Shown here in pieces: positions 57,801 through 59,368 of a DNA stretch of 64,000 bases. Below the pieces are notes generated by a model that was given only the letters and a program-made list of their open reading frames with translations, was not told the DNA's origin and made no database searches. A program made the translations under genes and the position numbers. Location of the stretch: contig NW_023365765.1 of NCBI RefSeq assembly GCF_000003815.2, forward strand, positions 62,001 through 126,000, read 5' to 3'. Source of the stretch: Branchiostoma floridae. Lineage: Eukaryota; Chordata; Leptocardii; Amphioxiformes; Branchiostomatidae. Positions within the stretch are counted from its first letter, which is position 1. Every line of letters begins with the position of its first letter.

Positions 57801-59210
57801 GTAATCGAGTGGGAGGGAAAAACCTGCGCTCTGTCAACAGTGCCGCTGTTTTGTGTCTGCTGTACCCGAGCTAGAAAAATATCACCATTGCCAGGATGGG
57901 TGATTTTAATTTCCGAAACTATGTAAAGGACGAACAAGCGAGGCGTATGTATACACAAGGTGCAATCCATCCAAGGTAAACAGAAAAAAAACACAGCCTT
58001 GAATGTTAAAATGGGCTTCCCTCCAACAAAAACAAATTGAAATCACCCACATTGTGTTGCGAAATCACAGTGGTCACTGTTCTATTTCAAGGTCACGACC
58101 AAATGACCCTCTTATATACACAAATTCAGCACATTTAGTCGGTCATGATCCAGCACAACTCACACCAAGACTCCATGGGGGTTAGGTTAGTGTTTGACTT
58201 ACTGTCGTAGCGTGGGCCTCCGATAACAAATTAAAGTTTTAGATAAAAATATCAGATATACACCACCCCCGCTTTGCTTCGGTCGGAGTCAATGATCTCC
58301 AAGCAGATCCTACGGTAGCATAATAGTATGAAAAGCTGGCAGAGAAGTGAAGTCAGCCTAAGTGATCCTAAGTGTGTATGCTATACCAGTGCCCGTCTGA
58401 CTTCCTCTTGCCGGCGCTCCTTTGCTACTACTCCTTTGCCAGCTTTGCTACGCTCTTATGGCACCATAGGATCTGCTTGGAGATTATTGTTTCATACCAG
58501 CACCACCCCCAACACCCCCCCCCTCCCTCCTCCACACACACTTGGTATAGACTCCCATTTACCGTCCTGAGCACAGCTGGCAGCCGAATGCCGAAACAGG
58601 CAAATATTGCCAGAATGTAGAGCAAAGAGCTCCGAGCATCTGGATGATCTGGGGGATGGCTGGACTTCCTAGTAGATTCGACTGGTCAATCTTTATGCTA
58701 GTATTAAGTCTCAGTGAGTTTTGAACCCCGGCCAAATAAAATTGTGTAAATCCACAATAAGTATCGAAACCAACTGCAAACTATTTCACTTATCATCAGG
58801 TACCGTGCCTTTAACATGAATTTACGAACTTGTCTTTCGGAGGGACGTGCCTTGAGCACATAAATCGGCCTCATTACTCAAACTTGGGTACCTACTGGCT
58901 GCAAATGATTTCGATATACCACATATGTATTATTAGTACTTAGAAGATCTTGGAATGATACACACAGAAAACTGTTACACACGCTAGATAATTGTGACAT
59001 ACCTCCGATGAGATTAGCCATATTGCGAGGACCTGTGAGGTATGCACAGTACAAATTGCTTACATTCTTACAGCAATTATGTAAGTCTGAACAAACAGAA
59101 CAAAATCCGAGCGCTCTTACCTGCATTACGGCGACCACGGCCAACATGCAGACCCTGCAGGACACCGCCTGGGATCCTCCCTCGGATTTCCGTGCGTTTA
59201 ACTGCATCAT
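675..59210 (-). CDS. Galaxin / linker / 27xTSP1 / fibrinogen-like secreted protein gene (3' end outside window)
   Basis: This is one large minus-strand gene assembled from 47 exons listed separately below. All 46 junctions keep frame: codon phase is 0 through the signal peptide, mixed through the galaxin exons, and almost uniformly phase 1 from 39.5 kb onward. The coding total in view is 7,290 bases, about 2,430 residues. Approximate residue layout: 1-40 signal peptide, 54-450 galaxin-like repeats with 15 CC pairs, 450-628 linkers, 629-2331 TSP1 domains with short linkers near 686-737, 952-969 and 1926-1963, and 2332 onward the fibrinogen-C-like start. TSP1 domains typically mediate matrix and receptor contacts, and galaxin was first named as a coral skeletal matrix protein; an extracellular matrix, mucus or immune-surface role is inference. 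The last visible exon ends on a splice donor, so no stop codon is in view. Two adjacent genes (galaxin; TSP1) remain possible but the matching phases argue for one. Confidence 0.75.
1141..2925. mobile_element. Possible DNA element with degenerate inverted ends
   Basis: The left end reads CAGCCGCCAAGCCACG and the right end, reversed, CAGCCGCCACGCCACG. The interior repeats GCATTTGCATTACGCCCTC near 1506 and 2527. No transposase frame is seen. The ends are imperfect, so this is tentative. Confidence 0.35.
3101..3172 (-). pseudogene. Truncated copy of fibrinogen-like exon
   Basis: Reads [22 protein letters not shown], nearly identical to exon 3255-3420 and 154 bases from it, but lacks the 5' half and its acceptor. 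The donor region is retained. It probably arose by local tandem duplication and is not usable as an exon. Confidence 0.8.
3255..3420 (-). CDS. Fibrinogen-C-like domain, first exon
   Basis: Starts after the pyrimidine-rich attttcccgccccag in phase 1. It reads [21 protein letters not shown], then [10 protein letters not shown], the hallmark entry of fibrinogen-related domains (first cysteine pair and GGGWT). The donor AACAG|GTCAGA (phase 2) was preferred over one eight bases later because it matches both the next acceptor and the expected protein alignment. Confidence 0.8.
3713..3913 (-). mobile_element. LINE-type retroelement 3' fragment
   Basis: Encodes [20 protein letters not shown], the CxxC...H zinc-finger often found at the carboxyl end of non-LTR retrotransposon ORF2 proteins. 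No reverse transcriptase sequence is attached, so it is a short dead fragment in the intron between TSP1 27 and the fibrinogen-like exon. Confidence 0.6.
3992..4132 (-). CDS. TSP1 domain 27 (truncated, no closing cysteines)
   Basis: [13 protein letters not shown], then [24 protein letters not shown] and GIGKE. The O-fucose motif is lost and the exon stops before the last cysteine pair, at GAAG|GTACAT in phase 1. No exon supplying the missing segment was found between here and the fibrinogen-like exon, which accepts phase 1 directly. Confidence 0.8.
4566..4739 (-). CDS. TSP1 domain 26
   Basis: [43 protein letters not shown]. Phase 1-1. NST after the fourth cysteine is an N-glycosylation sequon. 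Confidence 0.91.
4891..5094. mobile_element. MITE family A, copy 1
   Basis: A 204-base hairpin element. The arms read TACTCTC...GTTAGGCTCCGGCTG / GCCTAAC...GAGAGTA and share TTTTATCGGGCTTTCTATTT inside. The 9-base target duplication AATTGTACC is perfect at 4882-4890 and 5095-5103. Non-coding. Confidence 0.88.
5400..5576 (-). CDS. TSP1 domain 25
   Basis: [43 protein letters not shown]. Phase 1-1. The donor is GGATCCAG|GTTAGG. Confidence 0.9.
5738..5790. repeat. GGACCT simple repeat
   Basis: Short tandem hexamer GGACCT, degenerate, in the intron between TSP1 domains 24 and 25. Confidence 0.7.
5821..5892. repeat. (TG)n microsatellite
   Basis: TG-rich tract with CG interruptions. It creates spurious His-Thr frames on the minus strand. 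Confidence 0.9.
5945..6045. mobile_element. Small hairpin element with CTCCAAGCAG end
   Basis: Left arm AAATCTCCAAGCAGATCC and right arm reversed TAATCTCCAACCAGATCC, about 100 bases. It shares its end sequence with the element at 58291-58488. Confidence 0.6.
6046..6093 (-). pseudogene. Degraded copy of TSP1 domain 24 3' end
   Basis: Matches the TIRAICD...PPCP end of exon 6208-6381 at a distance of 152 bases. The donor GT has become GC and the rest of the exon is missing. Confidence 0.72.
6092..6204. repeat. (TG)n microsatellite
   Basis: A second TG tract between the degraded copy and the intact TSP1 domain 24 exon. Confidence 0.9.
6208..6381 (-). CDS. TSP1 domain 24
   Basis: [44 protein letters not shown]. 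The first tryptophan is replaced by Tyr. Phase 1-1. A degraded copy of its 3' end lies 152 bases downstream. Confidence 0.9.
6793..6963 (-). CDS. TSP1 domain 23
   Basis: [43 protein letters not shown]. Phase 1-1. NAT in the last segment is an N-glycosylation sequon. Confidence 0.91.
7492..7586 (-). CDS. TSP1 domain 22, second half
   Basis: Phase 2 to 1 after gtcctgtccag. It reads [28 protein letters not shown], completing six cysteines. The donor TGTGCAA|GTAGGT is near consensus. Confidence 0.84.
8002..8190. mobile_element. MITE family A, copy 2
   Basis: 189 bases. The ends are near-perfect inverted copies, TACTCTCCAAGCAGAGGTTA / TAACCTCTGCTTGGAGAGTA, with the family's TCGGGCTTTCTATTT core. 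The flanking 9-mers match only partly. Confidence 0.87.
8249..8420 (-). CDS. TSP1 domain 22, first half with acidic lead
   Basis: Phase 1 to 2. A 36-residue acidic/proline-rich lead ([20 protein letters not shown]) precedes [11 protein letters not shown] and CSLTCGKG. Like domain 6, the exon combines a linker with the first half of the domain and stops in the arginine strand. Confidence 0.84.
8798..8911 (-). CDS. Linker exon L7 (Thr/Ser-rich, mucin-like)
   Basis: Thirty-eight residues, phase 1-1, between gagatctcgacag and GTGTCGG|GTAACA. It contains [20 protein letters not shown], a probable O-glycosylated stretch, then IPEPPTV. It separates domains 21 and 22. Confidence 0.68.
9467..9715 (-). 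CDS. TSP1 domain 21 with acidic tail
   Basis: [41 protein letters not shown], then about 29 acidic residues ([20 protein letters not shown]). At 83 residues it is the longest TSP1 exon; the tail acts as a linker before the Thr-rich exon. Phase 1-1. Confidence 0.89.
10331..10495 (-). CDS. TSP1 domain 20
   Basis: [44 protein letters not shown]. Phase 1-1, 55 residues. Confidence 0.91.
11130..11285 (-). CDS. TSP1 domain 19
   Basis: [38 protein letters not shown]. Phase 1-1, 52 residues, with a shortened loop between the third and fourth cysteines. Confidence 0.9.
11642..11824 (-). CDS. TSP1 domain 18
   Basis: [43 protein letters not shown], with a short EAPQK tail. The O-fucose glycine is Asp (CSASCD). 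Phase 1-1. Confidence 0.9.
12372..12542 (-). CDS. TSP1 domain 17
   Basis: [44 protein letters not shown]. Phase 1-1. A copy of its 5' half lies 155 bases upstream. Confidence 0.91.
12606..12697 (-). pseudogene. Truncated copy of TSP1 domain 17 (5' half)
   Basis: Reads [21 protein letters not shown] and stops after RDRTCDS, 155 bases upstream of the intact exon start. It keeps an acceptor (ttcttcag) but no donor. Confidence 0.85.
12907..13018 (-). pseudogene. Truncated copy of TSP1 domain 16 (3' half)
   Basis: Reads [31 protein letters not shown] and keeps the donor, 182 bases downstream of the intact exon end. It has no acceptor or WxxW half. Confidence 0.85.
13089..13265 (-). CDS. TSP1 domain 16
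   Basis: [44 protein letters not shown]. Phase 1-1. A near-identical copy of its 3' half lies 182 bases downstream (12907-13018). Confidence 0.91.
13896..14066 (-). CDS. TSP1 domain 15
   Basis: [43 protein letters not shown]. The glycine of the O-fucose motif is replaced by Asp (CDVTCD). Phase 1-1. Confidence 0.9.
14586..14655. repeat. CTA/CGA trinucleotide repeat
   Basis: Imperfect (CTA)n with CGA interruptions, just downstream of TSP1 domain 14. Confidence 0.85.
14692..14859 (-). CDS. TSP1 domain 14
   Basis: [43 protein letters not shown]. Phase 1-1; very similar to domains 16 and 25 in the QNGGKDCEG loop. A CTA trinucleotide repeat lies just downstream. Confidence 0.91.
15854..16030 (-). 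CDS. TSP1 domain 13
   Basis: A charged lead EDRDRSN, then [39 protein letters not shown]. Phase 1-1. The donor CTCCAA|GTGGGG is weak but is the only one that keeps phase before the frame closes. Confidence 0.86.
16117..16419. mobile_element. MITE with about 60-base inverted arms
   Basis: The arms begin ATTCTCCTTTTGCACACTTC and run through a CATATCCGGAACCC-type core on both sides. About 303 bases, no coding capacity. The target duplication is not clear; TA lies near both ends. Confidence 0.82.
17087..17254 (-). CDS. TSP1 domain 12
   Basis: [41 protein letters not shown]. Phase 1-1. The acceptor ccaatag is preceded by a moderate pyrimidine tract. Confidence 0.89.
17621..17761 (-). CDS. TSP1 domain 11 (short)
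   Basis: [37 protein letters not shown]. Only 47 residues: the central loop is reduced to PDGG. Phase 1-1. Confidence 0.9.
17878..18010. mobile_element. Fragment related to the element at 31276-31557
   Basis: Shares CGACTGCC-like and CCCTTTG-TGACGTCACACTT segments with the interior of the 31.3-kb element, in the same order. Confidence 0.5.
18162..18675 (-). pseudogene. Three truncated copies of TSP1 domain 10 (3' half)
   Basis: Copies end at 18573, 18381 and 18162, at spacings of 191, 192 and 219 bases from each other and from the intact exon (18764). The first two keep [20 protein letters not shown] and a GTATG donor; the third is badly decayed. All start inside the domain with no usable acceptor. 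The shared GTGTCTTACTCATAAC flank shows the unit spans exon and intron. Confidence 0.82.
18764..18952 (-). CDS. TSP1 domain 10
   Basis: [49 protein letters not shown]. Phase 1-1, 63 residues with a short acidic tail. Three partial copies of its 3' half follow downstream at about 190-base spacing. Confidence 0.9.
19571..19741 (-). CDS. TSP1 domain 9
   Basis: Phase 1-1 exon: [45 protein letters not shown]. Canonical in all positions. Confidence 0.91.
20031..20211. mobile_element. Near-perfect hairpin MITE
   Basis: Arms of about 75 bases begin TACCCCCCTCACATTAGGCG and mirror TGCCTCCTC-TAATTTAGAG, with a loop of about 25 bases. The high arm identity suggests a recent insertion or self-correction. 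Confidence 0.87.
21283..21505. mobile_element. PIF/Harbinger-like MITE abutting a splice donor
   Basis: Inverted ends GGGCGCGGTCACATAGGTCG / reversed GGACGCGATCACATAGGTCG, 223 bases, flanked by TTA at 21280-21282 and 21506-21508. A 3-base TTA duplication is typical of PIF/Harbinger elements; the family assignment is inference. The right-hand TTA lies within the donor of TSP1 domain 8. Confidence 0.75.
21510..21692 (-). CDS. TSP1 domain 8 (divergent)
   Basis: [13 protein letters not shown], then CRGPCG in place of the O-fucose motif, RQYRTRRC and an unusual long loop ([20 protein letters not shown]) ending EGCP. Phase 1-1. The donor GTAAG overlaps the TTA target duplication of an adjacent inverted-repeat element. 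Confidence 0.87.
23324..23503 (-). CDS. TSP1 domain 7 (complete exon of a tandem array)
   Basis: Phase 1-1 exon: [44 protein letters not shown]. Three truncated copies of its first half lie immediately upstream with a 138-142-base period. This is the only copy that keeps all six cysteines and a usable donor. Confidence 0.9.
23532..23925 (-). pseudogene. Tandem array: three truncated copies of TSP1 domain 7
   Basis: Copies start at 23645, 23783 and 23925 on the minus strand (142, 138 and 142 bases apart, and 142 from the intact exon). Each reads [26 protein letters not shown] and then runs into intron after PAPQ, with a stop soon after. Each keeps an acceptor. Splicing of their only nearby donor would break phase, so they are probably silent. 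Confidence 0.86.
24396..24481 (-). CDS. TSP1 domain 6, second half
   Basis: Phase 2 to 1. It starts by completing an Arg and reads [24 protein letters not shown], which supplies the remaining cysteines of domain 6. The intron falls in the arginine strand, the same place as in domain 22. Confidence 0.82.
24869..25001 (-). CDS. TSP1 domain 6, first half with acidic lead
   Basis: Enters in phase 1 after ctttgcag, with a lead [20 protein letters not shown], then [16 protein letters not shown] and a phase-2 exit after QQGY. The O-fucose motif is absent (CIRKCT instead of CxxTCG). The domain is completed by the next exon. Confidence 0.82.
25209..25262 (-). CDS. Linker exon L6 (18 residues, acidic)
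   Basis: Reads [17 protein letters not shown] between caaatttcag and CAAGAAG|GTTCCA, phase 1 to 1. The donor GTTCCA is weak, so the exon is a tentative call supported mainly by phase and composition. Confidence 0.42.
25587..25720 (-). CDS. TSP1 domain 5 (short loop, phase 2 entry)
   Basis: The exon starts after ttccgtcgtaag with one base completing an Arg, then [34 protein letters not shown]. The first tryptophan and the usual DGG entry are missing because the exon begins at WSRW. It exits in phase 1. Confidence 0.88.
26240..26420 (-). CDS. TSP1 domain 4
   Basis: [42 protein letters not shown] then QSY. It enters in phase 1 but exits in phase 2 (TACAG|GTGATT), and the next exon accepts exactly that phase. 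Confidence 0.9.
26889..27044 (-). CDS. TSP1 domain 3
   Basis: Phase 1-1 exon of 52 residues: [42 protein letters not shown]. It lacks the PxPxxGG loop, so it is shorter than its neighbours. Confidence 0.9.
27529..27554. repeat. (AT)n microsatellite
   Basis: Thirteen uninterrupted AT units. Confidence 0.95.
27733..27944. mobile_element. MITE with TACTGTAAATG ends
   Basis: Ends TACTGTAAATG / CATTTACAGTA, 212 bases. The interior repeats CCGCGAA motifs in both orientations. A related fragment is at 61383-61455 (GTAAATGCATTTAAGTTCGC). A TA target duplication is possible. Confidence 0.72.
27981..28151 (-). CDS. TSP1 domain 2
   Basis: Phase 1-1 exon with [26 protein letters not shown], then SGGGDPC and ECLVKACP: all six cysteines present. 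A MITE lies just downstream (27733-27944). Confidence 0.9.
28529..28684 (-). CDS. Linker exon L5
   Basis: Fifty-two residues, phase 1 to 1 (cactgtctccag to GATCCTA|GTAAGA), reading [20 protein letters not shown] then basic/polar sequence. No domain. It interrupts the TSP1 series between domains 1 and 2. Confidence 0.62.
29839..30009 (-). CDS. TSP1 domain 1
   Basis: A single-exon, phase 1-1 domain of 57 residues: [19 protein letters not shown], three arginine-rich strands (LRRRTC) and closing CNPIPCP. It has both WxxW C-mannosylation sites and the CxxTCG O-fucosylation motif. The first of the TSP1 rod; it is separated from domain 2 by a linker exon. Confidence 0.9.
30610..30696 (-). CDS. Linker exon L4
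   Basis: Twenty-nine residues rich in Val and Glu ([20 protein letters not shown]), phase 1 to 1, bounded by catatttcag and ATGTCAG|GTAACA. It may form a short helix. It precedes the first TSP1 exon. Confidence 0.6.
30925..31065 (-). CDS. Linker exon L3 (acidic, repeated LSEIEG)
   Basis: Forty-seven residues, phase 1 to 1, after ccgcgcgtag and before ATAGAAG|GTAAGT. The motif LSEIEG occurs twice, 24 residues apart, around an arginine/serine-rich middle ([12 protein letters not shown]). Low complexity, no known domain. Confidence 0.62.
31276..31557. mobile_element. MITE, 282 bases
   Basis: Arms of about 40 bases: TACATCCGTACACAAAATAA on the left mirrored by TTTTGTGTACGGATGTAAAG on the right. 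Non-coding interior. Confidence 0.82.
32280..32760. repeat. CACGTG-bearing minisatellite
   Basis: Degenerate tandem units of about 22 bases (consensus TCACGTGGTAGTCACAAGTG). I count 14 CACGTG hexamers. The best-conserved units lie at 32440-32515. Confidence 0.85.
33236..33388 (-). CDS. Linker exon L2 (Ser/Thr/Gly-rich)
   Basis: Fifty-one residues, phase 1 to 1, between acceptor cccacacag and TCACCAG|GTAATA. It reads [20 protein letters not shown] and ends in a Gly/Ser stretch ([11 protein letters not shown]). No fold is recognised; it is likely extended and possibly O-glycosylated. Confidence 0.62.
35329..35343. repeat. C homopolymer (15)
   Basis: Uninterrupted C run in the large intron; its length may be unreliable in an assembly. 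Confidence 0.9.
36419..36755. repeat. Two-copy 168-base tandem repeat
   Basis: Both units start CCTGTCTGATGTGCCTTTGC and share CGCCTCAGGTTAACAAGGGT; the first unit begins at 36419 and the second at 36587. Confidence 0.85.
38939..39127. mobile_element. MITE with ATAGGATATAGGAGAATTCT ends
   Basis: Inverted arms of about 36 bases including ACACAACCAGCA, total 189 bases. A half copy of the same end occurs near 19210-19235. Confidence 0.82.
39491..39719 (-). CDS. Last galaxin motif plus five-residue-repeat linker
   Basis: The exon starts [16 protein letters not shown], the last galaxin trace, and then becomes a linker with four copies of a TSVEx / TFVEx pentapeptide encoded by a 15-base repeat, followed by charged sequence. 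It runs from gttgatgcag to ACTGAAG|GTAAAG (phase 0 to 1). This exon physically joins the galaxin and linker parts in one reading frame, the main reason for treating both as one gene. Confidence 0.72.
40145..40264 (-). CDS. Galaxin-like exon 6 (degenerate repeat)
   Basis: This 40-residue exon (phase 0 to 0) contains CLRCG and [15 protein letters not shown]. The Y-N-P turn and closing CC are lost, so the repeat has decayed or been shortened. The acceptor ggtaaatgacag has a weak pyrimidine tract, so the 5' border is the least certain part; it was chosen because it alone gives phase 0. Confidence 0.7.
40529..40552. repeat. C homopolymer (24)
   Basis: Uninterrupted C run between galaxin-like exons 5 and 6. 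Confidence 0.92.
40706..40852 (-). CDS. Galaxin-like exon 5
   Basis: A single complete repeat of 49 residues, phase 0 on both sides, after ttttgtctag and before GAACC|GTATGT. It reads [26 protein letters not shown]. It is the closest of the series to the canonical galaxin spacing. Confidence 0.88.
41288..41488 (-). CDS. Galaxin-like exon 4
   Basis: The acceptor at ttactgccag places [11 protein letters not shown] at the exon start, exactly where exon 3 stops, and keeps phase 0; the open frame further upstream is intronic. The exon holds four CC pairs (CCG, CCF, CCG, CCA), a CQRC motif and YNPETHTCC. It ends GGGGAG|GTAAGG in phase 0, 67 residues. Confidence 0.85.
42032..42236 (-). CDS. Galaxin-like exon 3
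   Basis: It begins after ttattatcag in phase 2, completing an Arg with the previous exon, and ends CTACAAG|GTGTCC in phase 0. It contains [30 protein letters not shown], then the CNRCG pair that starts the next repeat. The repeat is therefore split across exon borders, with CCG placed at the start of the next exon. Its 5' half is duplicated upstream at 42532-42636. Confidence 0.87.
42290..42522. mobile_element. MITE inserted between two galaxin exon copies
   Basis: 233 bases with ends TACCCTGGGGGCCAGCC / reversed TACCCTGGGTACCAGAC and a hairpin interior (GCCGATCTC, GGAGTTT). A perfect 9-base target duplication CAGAACCCC flanks it at 42281-42289 and 42523-42531. A related interior piece occurs near 16440-16530. 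Confidence 0.86.
42532..42636 (-). pseudogene. Truncated copy of galaxin-like exon 3 (5' half)
   Basis: Reads [33 protein letters not shown] and is then cut by the MITE junction. Without the MITE and its target duplication the copies would be 158 bases apart. Its acceptor is intact and it has no clear in-phase donor. Confidence 0.84.
42922..43109 (-). CDS. Galaxin-like exon 2
   Basis: The exon follows ctcctttag and ends CCATCG|GTAGGT (phase 0 to 2). It carries CIRCG, then [19 protein letters not shown] and a [10 protein letters not shown] tail. The proline of the usual YNP is replaced by glycine (YNG). The 62 residues form one complete repeat unit. Confidence 0.87.
43772..44025 (-). CDS. Galaxin-like exon 1
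   Basis: The exon of 254 bases follows acceptor cctcctcctag and ends at CACAAG|GTACAT (phase 1 to 0). It encodes a first half module ([16 protein letters not shown]), then a CxxC motif (CKACG) and a full module with [19 protein letters not shown]. The CCG, YDP and T-x-x-CC spacing is that of galaxin di-cysteine repeats. The amino-terminal [14 protein letters not shown] joins the signal-peptide exons. A truncated copy of its first part lies 158 bases upstream. Confidence 0.85.
44127..44183 (-). pseudogene. Truncated copy of galaxin-like exon 1 (5' part)
   Basis: Reads [12 protein letters not shown] behind an intact acceptor, then has a small deletion and a stop. It starts 158 bases upstream of the intact exon. 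Confidence 0.8.
48308..49197. repeat. Three-unit tandem repeat, about 300 bases each
   Basis: Units begin GATTCAAGAACACGAACTGC at 48308, 48618 and 48916. They share TTTAGAAACAAGGTCCTCGC and TTGATATATGCTGCGGAACA. No coding frame is conserved. Confidence 0.87.
54079..55041. mobile_element. piggyBac-like non-autonomous element
   Basis: 963 bases flanked by TTAA on both sides (54075-54078, 55042-55045). Inverted ends TCCTCAAACCACCGTA / reversed CCCTCAAACCACCGTA. A GGGGTCA-type short palindrome recurs at both ends and once inside. There is no transposase; TTAA plus CCYTC ends are the piggyBac signature. Confidence 0.82.
55305..55760. repeat. About 180-base tandem repeat, 2.6 units
   Basis: Units contain GTGCACACAACAACCCCTTT, TCATTC-GGGTTAA and AAACACTAGCTCAC, near 55318, 55502 and 55671. 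Divergent copies. Confidence 0.82.
56174..56194. repeat. G homopolymer (21)
   Basis: Uninterrupted G run in the long intron. Confidence 0.92.
57072..57111 (-). CDS. Exon 3: 40-base linker between signal and galaxin repeats
   Basis: A pyrimidine-rich acceptor (ttttctctttcccatttag) and a donor AAAAAG|GTAAGA bound 40 bases reading [13 protein letters not shown] plus one base. It enters in phase 0, as exon 2 requires, and leaves in phase 1, as the first galaxin exon requires. The following intron is about 13 kb. Confidence 0.5.
57112..59002. other. Intron between exons 2 and 3
   Basis: It contains the inverted element 58291-58488. A hydrophobic frame near 58563-58625 was considered as an alternative first exon and rejected. 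Confidence 0.45.
58291..58488. mobile_element. MITE with ATCTCCAAGCAGATCCTA ends
   Basis: Inverted ends AATGATCTCCAAGCAGATCC / reversed AATAATCTCCAAGCAGATCC, with AAAGCTGGC inside both arms; 198 bases. Same end type as the short element at 5945-6045. Confidence 0.83.
59003..59032 (-). CDS. Exon 2: 10-codon signal-peptide microexon
   Basis: This 30-base exon lies between cacag acceptor and GAG|GTATGT donor, phase 0 on both sides, and reads [10 protein letters not shown]. It completes the hydrophobic core begun in exon 1; cleavage near the SSE residues is plausible. The small size makes it uncertain on sequence alone. Confidence 0.45.
59121..59210 (-). CDS. Exon 1: start codon and first part of signal peptide
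   Basis: The exon opens with two consecutive ATG codons (59210 and 59207) and encodes 30 residues. A basic amino-terminal part (NARKSEGGS) is followed by a hydrophobic run, [10 protein letters not shown], that continues into exon 2. The donor CAG|GTAAGA is near consensus and leaves phase 0. The hydrophobic core split across exons 1 and 2 looks like a secretion signal, which fits the cysteine-rich extracellular domains downstream. No other good start was found upstream of the galaxin exons. Confidence 0.5.
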
Positions 59211-59361
59211 GGCACGAAAGGCTCAATCTCAACTCTCCAGTCCAGAAATCTGTCTCAGAAATAAGAATCGTCTGCCCGAAATATAACCAGAAACAGGCCC
59301 ACACTGTCGATCAGAAAAACGTGTTATGCGACGACCACGGACCTAGACCTCCGGACTACTG

Positions 59362-59368
59362 CTTTATA
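59362..59368 (-). promoter_or_regulatory. Possible TATA box
   Basis: On the minus strand this reads TATAAAG, about 150 bases upstream of the proposed ATG at 59210. A start site near 59335 would give a 5' UTR of about 125 bases. Only the motif and its position support this; a chance match is possible. Confidence 0.22.

Noticed and set aside
58563-58625. Hydrophobic minus-strand frame ([17 protein letters not shown]) as an alternative signal-peptide exon
   Set aside because: It has no ATG in that frame (it would begin at TTG), and no acceptor gives the phase needed to follow exon 2.
675-59210. Two separate genes, one galaxin and one TSP1/fibrinogen
   Set aside because: No start codon with a signal peptide or terminal exon is seen between 39.5 and 30.0 kb and phases match throughout; not formally excluded without RNA.
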